Of a stretch of 64,000 nucleotides of DNA, positions 46,421 to 55,009 are shown piece after piece. Below the pieces are notes generated by a model. It worked only from the letters and a program-made list of their open reading frames with translations. It was not told where the DNA came from and searched no databases. Origin of the DNA: Herpetospermum pedunculosum (lineage: Eukaryota; Streptophyta; Magnoliopsida; Cucurbitales; Cucurbitaceae). A program made the translations under genes and the position numbers. The stretch is taken from assembly GCA_028017165.1 (NCBI GenBank), contig CM051529.1:53542018-53606017 (forward strand), given 5' to 3'. The number at the start of each line of letters is the position of its first letter. The first letter of the stretch is position 1.

Positions 46421-48136
46421 TGTTGCGTGCTCAGTGTAAAAGATAAATAAGCAATAAGGTAGAGAGAGCACTTAGAACATGCAAGCATACATGGTCTCAC
46501 AGCAAGTAGTAAGTATATTTCATTCGTTTTTTCCACAGAGACTTATGTTTAGCTATTCGCGAAGTGTATTTGTTAAGAAAGATGGGGTGGATTTGAAGGG
46601 GTAAAATTGGTTTTTAATTATCTAGTTTTTGCTGAATGTGTAAAGGGATGCAACATAAACAAATTAAAGTTGAAATCAGACTCAAAGGACAAGAGATGGA
46701 ATTGATAAACGAAGAAGAAAACAGCTAAACAGAATGATAAAATGGCAGAATTGCGAGGACCGCAATGTTACCGCAATTGAATAACAGCGAAAGTGTGTAA
46801 ATGGGTGAATTAAAGGCTACTAATGACTATCCTATAGGCATTTTATTACGATTCTCAAGCACTGGATCAACTCTCTATACATCAAACTCACTCTATCTCA
46901 AGTATCGTCCGATTCCATGCATTAGAGTCTTAAGTTTACTCGACTTCAAAGTAAGGTCTTAAGCATCTTGTTAAAACAGGAGTGTTTAGTTTGTACTAGG
47001 AAAACGCTTATTCCTAAGCCGTTTTCTGATTACCGTGAAAGGCTAGCATGATTATATGACTCTGAACTCTTACTCCTTCCAGAGGTTAGGAGTTCTTTGG
47101 ACAAAATGGATGGCCAATCGAAATTGCCCGTGGGATGAAGCTTACATACAATCAATGTTTCGAAGGCGATCCTACATGCTTGGTTCACGTTTTTTAGCCT
47201 ATAGTTCTGTCATTAGCATGCCCCTAAGTGACTTAGCTACTCATGGATATATGGAGAACAGAAAGGGTAGATAAAACAGACATGCTTAGAAGAGAAATGT
47301 GCTTAAAACAGCAAGACAAAATCGTAGCAGAAAAAGGTGGAAACTGTGAAATGCAGAATTGTACTTTGATTACTTTGAGTGTTTGAACGACAAAGGAAAG
47401 CTTTGAAAGAAATGATTCCAAGACAGACAACAACGAAATGCAGTAAGTAAAACACTAAACTAGAACAACAACTAATCAAAGCTGGAAATGAGAAGAAAAA
47501 GACAGAAAAGCAGTAAAGGTTGCTTGAAAGCTTCGTTGCAGTCGCCTCGAATGAAAGGGATGAGAGGTCAGCCTTGCTTGGATGAATCCAATCGAGAGAG
47601 AAGAAGAATCTTCTCTCCTTCCTATCAGATTATCGATTCCAACAGCTGAGACTCCCACTCCAACAGACGGTAAAGGAAAACAGAGAGAAATGATGGACTG
47701 CGAGAAGACTTCTGCGCTTCGAATGATGATCAAACCTCCGACTTTGGCCCCCTTTTATAGTAGTTTGCAGGTGCGTTTGGGCCAAGGAGAACCATCAATC
47801 TTCAACGTCATATATCAGAATGGATGGAGGAGAAAGAACGAATCCCTGAAATTACGGAAATTAACAGAAAAAGATCAGTCAACTTACGGTTTTCACTTGA
47901 ATAATTGCGGTCACCGCAATGTTTTCGCAATTCATTCGCAATGCTCATTTTTTCATTCTTTTCCTTCGGTTTTCAACCCTTTCTCTACCTATTGTACATA
48001 AGTCCTAGATTAGCTACCTTCTTCTAATTCTCATATTAAAGCATAGGTTTAGGCTAAATGCTATCAAAAACACCTAAAAGTGTACATCTTCCTAAGCTAA
48101 ATGGGTCCTAAATAAGTCACTTTCAGAGACTTAACA
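46421..48136 (-). mobile_element. Element B 5' LTR
   Basis: 1716 bp, TGTTGCGTGC...GACTTAACA on plus. TATA box (plus TTTTATA) at 47753-47759. Motif copies at about 46749-46779 and 47903-47942. Confidence 0.95.
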
Positions 48137-48141
48137 CTGGT
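48137..48141. repeat. TSD of element B, right copy
   Basis: ctggt, matching 22455-22459. Confidence 0.95.
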
Positions 48142-48757
48142 ACCCAGTGGGCATTCTCAAGTTGTCGATCCTCTTTGTATACGGTTTGGTATACAAGAGG
48201 GAGCTTTGGGTGGGTCCACCGTATTGAGCTCTGATAGTGTTCGTGATCATGTCCTGCAGTTGTTGGACAGACAGCGAAGCGACCGACGTTGAGTGATGCG
48301 GTTGGTCTTCTTGGATGACATTTTTTTCTTTGTCATTCCTCCTTGCTGCAGGAGTTAGACTTGACTCCGCGACCTCACGACTTTGCATCTGGCTCCTCAG
48401 TTGGGCAATCTCGAAGTCTTTGTCCTCGACTGCTTTCATCAGGAAGCTAATTTTCTTTTCCATTTCAGCCATCGCTTCGTCGTTAGTGCGCGCATCCGCC
48501 ATCATTACAGATACGTTGGAGTCAGACACCTTCTCCGGCTGATGAGAGGAGGGAACAACCTCATCGAACAAGGGATTATCCTTGATGATTATCCCAACCT
48601 GCGCAGACTCCGTCAGTCGCTTGTATATTTTGCTCACGATGGCAGAAGTGTGCTCGCCCGTCTGCGAGACTTCTTTGATGACGCGGCTGCGGGTGACAGG
48701 TCCCCTGTAAGGGCTGTTGGAACTGACAGCCTGGAATGTTGTTTTCTTTGATGTCAT
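48137..48757 (-). pseudogene. Element O gag, N-terminal part
   Basis: 207 codons from the likely start MTSKKTTF at 48757 to the point of B insertion, reading ...RIDNLRMPTGYQ and continuing in frame at 22454 with PPKFQQFDGKG. I chose the 48757 ATG because it is the first after the primer site that opens this frame without running into the LTR. It contains a basic PVTRSR block near the N terminus, a MMADARTNDEAMAEMEKK helix predicted to coil, and an AQYGG block. No break in this part. Confidence 0.88.
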
Positions 48758-48797
48758 TGTTAATTTTTGTTGAGAGAAAGAGATGAAAGGTAGAGAG

Positions 48798-48815
48798 GTC
48801 CCACCGGGCGTGCCA
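48798..48815 (-). promoter_or_regulatory. Primer-binding site of element O
   Basis: On minus, TGGCACGCCCGGTGGGAC starts 3 nt after the LTR end ...GTGAACA. The TGG start fits pairing with a tRNA 3' CCA; I do not name the tRNA. It differs from the A/B/C site, so O belongs to another lineage. Confidence 0.7.
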
Positions 48816-48966
48816 ATCTGTTCACACGAGATTTCGACTAAGGATGGAGATTCGAACACGTGTAAATGAATTTGAATTTGTATTTATGTTTGTATCAGTG
48901 CGTAGTGGATTACAATCTCTAATGTTTGATCCTCTGATTCTTTCTCTCTCAAATGTAAATGTATCT

Positions 48967-49432
48967 CGAGGGCTTCGCAGCTTGTTCTCAATGTTGGGTT
49001 TGTTTCGAGGGCTTTGGCGCTTGTTCTCGATGTTGAGTTTGTTTCGAGGGCTTTGCAACTTGTTCTCGACGTTGAATTTGGATCGAGGGCTTTGCAGCTT
49101 GTTCTCGATGTTGAATTTGGATCGAGGGCTTCGCAGCTTGTTCTCGATGTTGAATTTTGATCGAGTGCTTTGCAGCTTGTTCTCGATGTTGAATTTGGAT
49201 CGAGGGCTTTGCAGCTTGTTCTCGATGTTGGATTTGTTTCGAGGGCTTTGCAGCTTGTTCTCGATGTTGAATTTGTTTCGAGGGCCTTGCAGCTTGTTCT
49301 CGATGTTGAATTTGGATCGAGGGCTTTGCAGCTTGTTCTCGATGTTGGATTTGGATCGAGGGCTTCGCAGCTTGTTCTCGATGTTGGATTTGTATCGAGA
49401 GCTTCGCAGCTTGTTCTCGATGTTGAATCTGC
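48967..49432. repeat. 39-bp minisatellite within the O LTR (copy 2)
   Basis: Same 13-unit array and unit order as 4326-4792, with one unit substitution (ctttgcaac here, ctttccaac there). Confidence 0.95.
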
Positions 49433-49566
49433 AGCTTCGCGTAGCGGTGAAGTCTTCAGATGTTTGAACTTGGAGTGGTGTTCAGTCTTCAGGGAGTCTT
49501 GTGAATTCTCTCTGAGCTCTTAGGAGAAGAAATTTTCTGAACCTTAAAAATGAAGAATGAGCTCTC

Positions 49567-49574
49567 TATTTATA
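49567..49574 (-). promoter_or_regulatory. TATA box of element O 5' LTR
   Basis: TATAAATA on minus, inside a short palindrome (gagctctctatttatagag). Also present at 4933-4940 in the 3' LTR. Confidence 0.65.
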
Positions 49575-49803
49575 GAGTTCTCATGGGCCTGGATCCAATG
49601 GGCTTGGGCTTGGATCCAATGGGCTTGGGTCCAATGGACTTTTGGGTTCTGGGCCCAATTGCCATTTAAATAGTTTTCTGGCCCGATTCGATTTCGAGCC
49701 CAATTGAGCTATGACCGAATTTGCTCGGTGTTGTTTATTCGATCCGCCGACAATGATGAAGACACGTGGCGACCGCTGATTGGCCGAAATTTCTCGGTCA
49801 ACA

Positions 49804-49820
49804 TTATTAAAAAACAGCCC
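49804..49820. mobile_element. Right end of the foldback element, with the TSD of O (49804-49808)
   Basis: ttatt (TSD of O) followed by aaaaaacagcc, which is the reverse complement of the foldback's left end ggctgttttttaa at 3184-3196. This shows O inserted inside the terminal repeat, about 12 bp from the end. Confidence 0.8.
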
Positions 49821-49827
49821 GACTAGA
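49821..49827. repeat. TSD of the foldback element, right copy
   Basis: gactaga, matching 3175-3181. Confidence 0.65.
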
Positions 49828-51128
49828 TTTGCCATTATTTTAGACTTGATTTTATATAGGAGACGAATTAATAAAATACATAATAAAGGAATCTCCACTT
49901 TTTTTTTCTTTTTTTTTTTTTTTTTTTTAATATTTTGTTTGCTTATTTCTCCAACCACTTATAACTTATCTCATTCTCTTCCATGAATTTGAACCTACAC
50001 CTTTGATCTCCCTTCTTTACTTTTGGCAACTTAAATCTTTATCATTTCTAGATCTCTCTCTCACACTCCTTTTGATCTCTACTTTCTTCTCACTCTCCCT
50101 CAATCTCTCCCATCATTGTCATTCAGCTCTCTCTCTCATTTGGTTTAATTAAAATAAAATAATATTATTTTATAGAACCAAATTAAGTTCTACAAAAAAA
50201 AAAAAAAAAAAAAAAATAGAATTAAAGGTTTAAAAAACATATCATAAATAATAATAAAAGTAAAAAAAATATCAATCTTTATATTAGTCTTTTCTTAAAA
50301 TAAATTTTTTCAATAACTATGATCGTTGTTATGTTTTTAAAAAATTAAACACATTTTGAAACTTTAGTGATTTTTTTTCTACTTTTTAGATTTGGGTTAG
50401 ATTTCACTAATTCATATGAAAAGAAAGGGAAAAGACCTATGTTCTAATTTTTTTTTTTTGCCATATTTTTTTTTAAAAAAAAGTTAGGTTTATATTTTGT
50501 AATAATTTATATAAATAATATTAGATATTTAGTAAAAGAACAAAAAAAAAAAAAAAATCACTGCTCATTTTTTTTTTCTTCTAAATAAATACTTGAATAT
50601 TTAAGGCATATACCACCGATCAAGAGATTAGAGGTTTGAATCCACTCATCCCACATGTTGTTAAAAAAAAAAAAAAAAAAAAATTGTAAGATTTATAAAA
50701 GGTGTTTTTCATTAAATGTGTTTTATTTAATAAACTTGATTTAAGTAATATTAATAGTGAACTAACTAATATATTTATAATTCATATACAATTGAAAATT
50801 TTGACTAAAATTTGGACAAATATGTCCAAAATGATTCTCCATCTTTTTAGCTTTAATGTATGGTATGGTATGGTATACTTTTCTTTTTTTTAGTGAACTC
50901 AAACCATACATAAAATTTGAAACAGTACACACACATTTTTTATTCCTCATTTTTCCTTTCTGGGTATGATTTAAATTTATTTAAAAAACAACAGATTATT
51001 TCTTAATAATTTATTTTTTTTTTCTAATTATAAAAACTAGTTATTGAACAGTCAACTTAAATAAAAAGGTAAAAAGATGTTTTATCTATTAAGTTATGTA
51101 TTGATTGAAAATATATATATATATGAAA

Positions 51129-51190
<62 letters not shown>

Positions 51191-52150
51191 GAGAGTAGGG
51201 AATTTGAACTTCTTTGAAAGTACAGGGCGACTCACTTTGGCTAGAAAAATCCTCCCAAACTTATTTAAAAAGAGAGAAAATTTAAAACAAATCTATTAGA
51301 TGAACCATATATAATATAGAGAAATTGCATCCGATGTCAATTTAGATGCCAATTTAGAGTAAAATAATTAAAAATATAGCACTTTTTTAAAAGATTTACA
51401 AATATAACAATTTTTATCTCTAATAGTATTGTATTAGTGATAGTCTCACTAATAGTTACTGATTTTTTGTCATATTTGTAAAATATATATATATATATAT
51501 AGTCTTTGAAATTATGTAAAATTTTAATTTTTATATAAATGAAAAGCAGTAAACAAACTTATTTTTTAAAATAATGATAAGTTGATTAAAAAAATAAGAA
51601 AGGTATAAATGAAAATAAAGAAAGCCACTATTTTTTCTTCCATTTCTAGAGATCTTGTGTAAGATAATATCTAGAGAATGCATATTCAGTAATGCAAATG
51701 GCATAAAAGTAGAATTGTGAGAGCCAAACAAAATTGGAATTGATTCCCTTTATTCACATGGAAACTAAAATCAATGGAGTTTAAATATTGGATGCATAAA
51801 ATGGGATACAATAAGGAATTGCACAGATTCTCTATCTTAATCACATGGGGCCTTCAAAAACTATCAAGACTTGCATGTGTTTTTCCCTTTTCCCTTTTGG
51901 GTTTTGGTATATTTTAGGTTATTTATAGTCTCTCAAATTTAATCGGTAACGATTACGATTTAAGATATGTTTGGATTGACTATTAAATAAAATAATTTTA
52001 TAAAAATGTTTATAATTAAAACAATGTTCAATTACATTTTCTCAAAATTATTTTTATTTACAAGTTTGTTTGGTTTGTTATATTCTAAGAGTGTTTTTCC
52101 TAATGTCAAATTATTATAAAAGACAACTATTAATAAACAATATGAATTAA
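49828..52150. other. AT-rich intergenic DNA with homopolymer runs
   Basis: No gene seen. Holds several A or T runs of 15-25 bp, a 57-bp T run at 51131-51187, short (TA)n tracts at about 51113-51124 and 51484-51500, and degenerate short repeats. Any ORF here is short and low complexity. Confidence 0.7.
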
Positions 52151-52154
52151 TGAG

Positions 52155-52630
52155 TTTAAATTTGTATTTCAAAACTATGACCGACGTTGATTATTGTCGA
52201 TGGTCGATGACGGGGTAAGAATGGTGGTGGTCGTCGGTAGTTGTCGGAGGTCGGTGGAGGTCGCTGTCGCTAGCCCGACGGAAGGCACCGGTGATCGGTC
52301 AGAGGTTGCCGGTGGTGGTCGTCGTTGGAGTTCGGCCAGAGTTCTCATCGGAGGTCTCCAACGATTGTCGTCGTCGGTGATCAGGTGGAGGTGGTCGTTG
52401 TCGGAGGTTGCCGCTAGTGGCTAGCCGAAAGTGTCGACGGTGATCGGCGGAGGTGGTCGTCGTCGGAGATCGGCCAAAATTTCCGTCGGACGTCGGCGAC
52501 GGTGGTCGTCGTCGGAGACCTACGACAGTGGCCGGAGGTGGTCGTCGGAAGTCGCTGGCGATCGACGGCGGTGACCAGAGGTGGTCACAAGAAGTCGCCG
52601 ACAGCGATGTCGGAGGAAGTGGCTGACAAC
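52155..52630. repeat. GC-rich GTCGTCGGAGG-type low-complexity block
   Basis: Sharply GC-rich in AT-rich surroundings. Built from degenerate ggtggtcgtcgtcggag / gtcggcgacggtgg units with frequent CpG. Short stop-free stretches (for example 52194-52424) reflect composition and lack any recognisable domain. Confidence 0.7.
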
Positions 52631-53185
52631 CATACCATAAGTGGAGAAAATTGAAAGGAGTAGTATGAGAGTATTTTGATAATTCTAATAGACTATGAAA
52701 ATTAGAGAAATTCTCAAAAAAAAAAAAAAATTCTAAAAGTTAATATTAAATGTTTCAGCGAAAATGATTTATTTGCAAAACTAATTCTCCTAGAAATCAT
52801 TTTGGATGGTTGTCAAATACTACATTTTTTTTCTAAAATGACTTTTTTCAAAAATTAAATTAGTAAGGGAAAACACCCTTAGTCTTTATAGCTTATAAAC
52901 ACATTTGATCCCTAATAAATTTATGGATGTAAGAAGTTTTATTAAATTTTAACAATATTTTTACAATAATGACTAAATTGATAAAAAAAAAAAAAAAAAA
53001 TATAAGGACTAAGCTGTTACATAGTAAAATTAAAGAATTCAATTGTTACAAATTTGAAGGTTTAAAGACTAAATTGTTATAAATTAAAGTATTATTTTGA
53101 TCTTACAATTCTATAACTCTTTGAATTAGGGTAAGAAGTTTTGTTTCACCGGATGATTTTATTTGTTTCCTCTGATGAAGTAAAA
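52631..53185. other. AT-rich intergenic DNA
   Basis: No ORF or element end recognised; several A/T homopolymers, and sequences such as 'atttggatggttgtcaaat' that recall ends of nonautonomous DNA elements. Confidence 0.5.
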
Positions 53186-53187
53186 GT

Positions 53188-53325
53188 AGGGGTGTACATG
53201 GGTTGGGTTGGAGGGTTTTTCAACCCAACCTGAAAATTTCGAGTTGGTGAATTTCTAACTCAACCCAACATTTCTGTCAACCCAACCCAATGGTTGGGTT
53301 GGGTTGTCGGGTTGGTATTTTTTAT
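53188..53325. repeat. gggttgggttgg / ccaacccaa inverted repeats (hAT-like)
   Basis: Starts 'taggggtgtacatgggttgggttgg' and alternates ttgggttgg and ccaacccaa blocks able to form hairpins. Elements starting ggggtgtacatgggttgggttgg are frequent in plants and usually classed as hAT-derived (from memory). The right boundary is not defined. Confidence 0.45.
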
Positions 53326-53800
53326 AACAATTTAATTTTAAAACTATATTTTTCTTAATTACTTTCATTTTTACTAAAAAAAAAATCAATAAGTCAAATT
53401 TTTAAAAACTAAAGATATTGATTTTAGATTCTTGTTTTTTTTTTTAAAAAAAAAATTGATTTTAGATTCTTGTTTTTTTAAAAATGGGACTGCTCTCAAT
53501 AATCTCAAATATCATATTGAATGATCTTCTTCTTTAGGTCTCGGCTGTTGTAAACTACTCGTTTATTTCTTTATGCTTATAAAAATTATAAACTTACTAA
53601 ATTGGCATTAAACAAAAATTACTATAATCCACAAAAAATAAATGTTAGAGAGCTTACAAAGAGAAACAATTTAATCCTATATTTTGTGGGCTCTTCATAA
53701 ACAACCTTAAAGTCCTTTTCATATTGCTTAAACAACCTAAAAATCATATTGCAAAAATAAACTCCCCAACCAAAATCATAAATAAACAACCTAAATATCA
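53326..53800. other. AT-rich intergenic DNA
   Basis: Contains a short duplication of 'ttgattttagattcttgttttttt' (about 53412 and 53456). Otherwise nothing recognised. Confidence 0.5.
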
Positions 53801-54069
53801 TCCTCCGGCGTAGATCTATGGCGGCGAGCGGCGAGACGGAGATCTACGGCAGCGAGCGGCGTGGTGGAGATCTTCGGCGGTGAGCGGCGACGGCGAGGCT
53901 GAGAGCGGCGACGTTAAGGGGAGAAACGGACTCCGAGCGAAGATGGCGAGGCGAAGGGCGACGGAGACGGCGACGAGAGAGAAATAGGTGAGGGAGGCGG
54001 AGGGCGACGGACGACGGACGCAATGAAAAACTTAGAGAGAGGAAGTGAAGAATCTGAGAGACTGAGAGA
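53801..54069. repeat. GC-rich cggcgagcggcg block
   Basis: Degenerate repeats of ggcg(a/g)gcggcgagacggagatct, CpG-rich, then a ggcgacgg-rich stretch. It could be a decayed 5' end of a gene or element, but no frame carries a recognisable protein. Confidence 0.6.
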
Positions 54070-54401
54070 TGTTGGGAATGACTTGGATGAATGAATCATT
54101 CCTCCTAATTTTTTGGATCATGGAATGAGTTTGTGGCATGAAATCTTCCTCCCAAATTTGTGGATCCATGGAATGAGTTTGTGGGATGAACTCCTCATGT
54201 TTCCTCTATAAATACCAAGTTCATTTGTTGTATTTTCACACTAAGCATAAGAGTTTTCATCGATTTGATCCCTTCTTCATCAAGTGCATGATTAAGTTGG
54301 GAGTTGTATTAACCTTGAGGAGCAATCGACTTATCAACGATTAAGCACCACAGTCGTGTCGAATTTGCTTTCAAGGTAGTGACATTTTCTACGGCACAAC
54401 A
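54070..54401 (+). mobile_element. Possible copia-type LTR
   Basis: Starts TGTTGGGAATGAC, has TATAAATA at 54207-54214 and could end at ...GGCACAACA near 54401. It precedes a gag-like fragment in the right orientation. No typical copia primer site follows and no second copy or TSD is in view, so the boundaries are tentative. Confidence 0.4.
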
Positions 54402-54453
54402 CGTTGTTGTCTTTTTGTTTTCCGAATTTGTTTTACAATTTGAAAGCAAATCA

Positions 54454-54579
54454 CGATGTGTGTAAAATCCGGAAAACATCTTCTAGATCTGTCCAAGTTG
54501 GAACCTCTCGACGGATCCAATTACGGTTGTTGGTCACAGAAGCGGATCTTTCTCTTTGACAAAAAAACCCATGGTTTCG
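54454..54579 (+). pseudogene. Copia-type gag N-terminal fragment
   Basis: About 42 codons starting MCVKSGKHLLDL with KLEPLDGSNYGCWSQK, the LxGxNYxxW pattern typical of the start of copia gag proteins, then a stop. No further gag or pol follows before the next element at 55010. Confidence 0.5.
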
Positions 54580-55009
54580 TTTAGATTTTGTCGCACACAC
54601 CAGCTCACCGTCGGCGTCTCAACTCTCGCTCACGATCTCTTCGATTTCTAGTTCACATCGCAGGAGATGTCTCAGTGACGAGCTTAAGTGTTGAAGCTCT
54701 GATGTTTGATGCTCTGAAAATATTGAGAAAGAATTAAAGAAAACTTTCTTGAGGAATAACAATAAAGGAATGTCTCTTTTTGTGGGACAAAATCAATCAA
54801 AAGCAACAACAAGGTTGAGTTTCCTATTTTTTTATGAGATTAAATATATTTTAAATATTAATATATCTCAGGAGGATTTAACCATATGTGATTCACATTA
54901 TCATTATATTTGAGTTTAATATTTAAATATATTTAATGGGTATATATTTATTTATTTTATGAGCTAATGATATCAGGTTTGTTTCTCTCATGAATTGGGT
55001 GGTCATAAT
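54580..55009. other. Intergenic / decayed element sequence
   Basis: A C-rich stretch (about 54595-54680) followed by AT-rich sequence with 'atatttaatgggtatatatttatt'. No ORF or element recognised. Confidence 0.4.

Larger units (their letters stand above)
22460..48136 (-). mobile_element. Element B: Athila-type retrotransposon split by element C
   Basis: The LTRs (22460-24175 and 46421-48136, each 1716 bp) differ at only two positions seen (near 23648 and 23886 in the left copy). TSD ctggt. Minus-strand order: 5' LTR, primer site, gag-pol, ORF3 (interrupted by C), 3' noncoding, polypurine tract, 3' LTR. Without C and its TSD copy it is 12,849 bp. The family is the same as A and C. Breaks in gag-pol are two nonsense codons. 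Confidence 0.95.
4178..49803 (-). mobile_element. Element O: nonautonomous gag-only LTR retrotransposon (Tat-type), host of the nest
   Basis: The ends are LTRs of 992 bp (4178-5169) and 985 bp (48819-49803), both TGTT...AACA when read on the + strand, flanked by the 5-bp TSD ttatt. Transcription polarity is minus: a primer-binding site lies inside the right LTR and a polypurine tract inside the left LTR. Removing A and B with their duplicated TSDs leaves about 7158 bp. Inside are a leader, a Tat-type gag with an arginine/lysine-rich extension, tandem repeats and a 3' noncoding block. No protease, RT, RNase H or integrase is found in the about 2.7 kb between gag and the 3' LTR. The LTRs differ by about 3 substitutions and one 7-bp indel. 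It must rely on pol supplied in trans by a relative. Confidence 0.9.
48819..49803 (-). mobile_element. Element O 5' LTR
   Basis: 985 bp match to 4178-5169. The 39-bp minisatellite occupies about 48967-49432. TATA box (plus TATTTATA) at 49567-49574, about 230 bp from the LTR's transcriptional 5' end at 49803. Confidence 0.92.

Noticed and set aside
22460..48136. A large segmental duplication joining the B and C regions
   Set aside because: Each copy has its own LTR pair and 5-bp TSD, and C sits inside B's ORF3; independent transpositions explain everything.
52194..52424. 76-codon frame rich in Val/Gly/Ser in the GC-rich block
   Set aside because: Composition of the GTCGTCGGAGG repeats alone produces it; no domain, and the frame is not supported by flanking signals.
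53914..54099. Minus-strand Ser/Pro-rich 61-codon frame
   Set aside because: Low-complexity translation of a GC-rich repeat block; no sign of a real gene.
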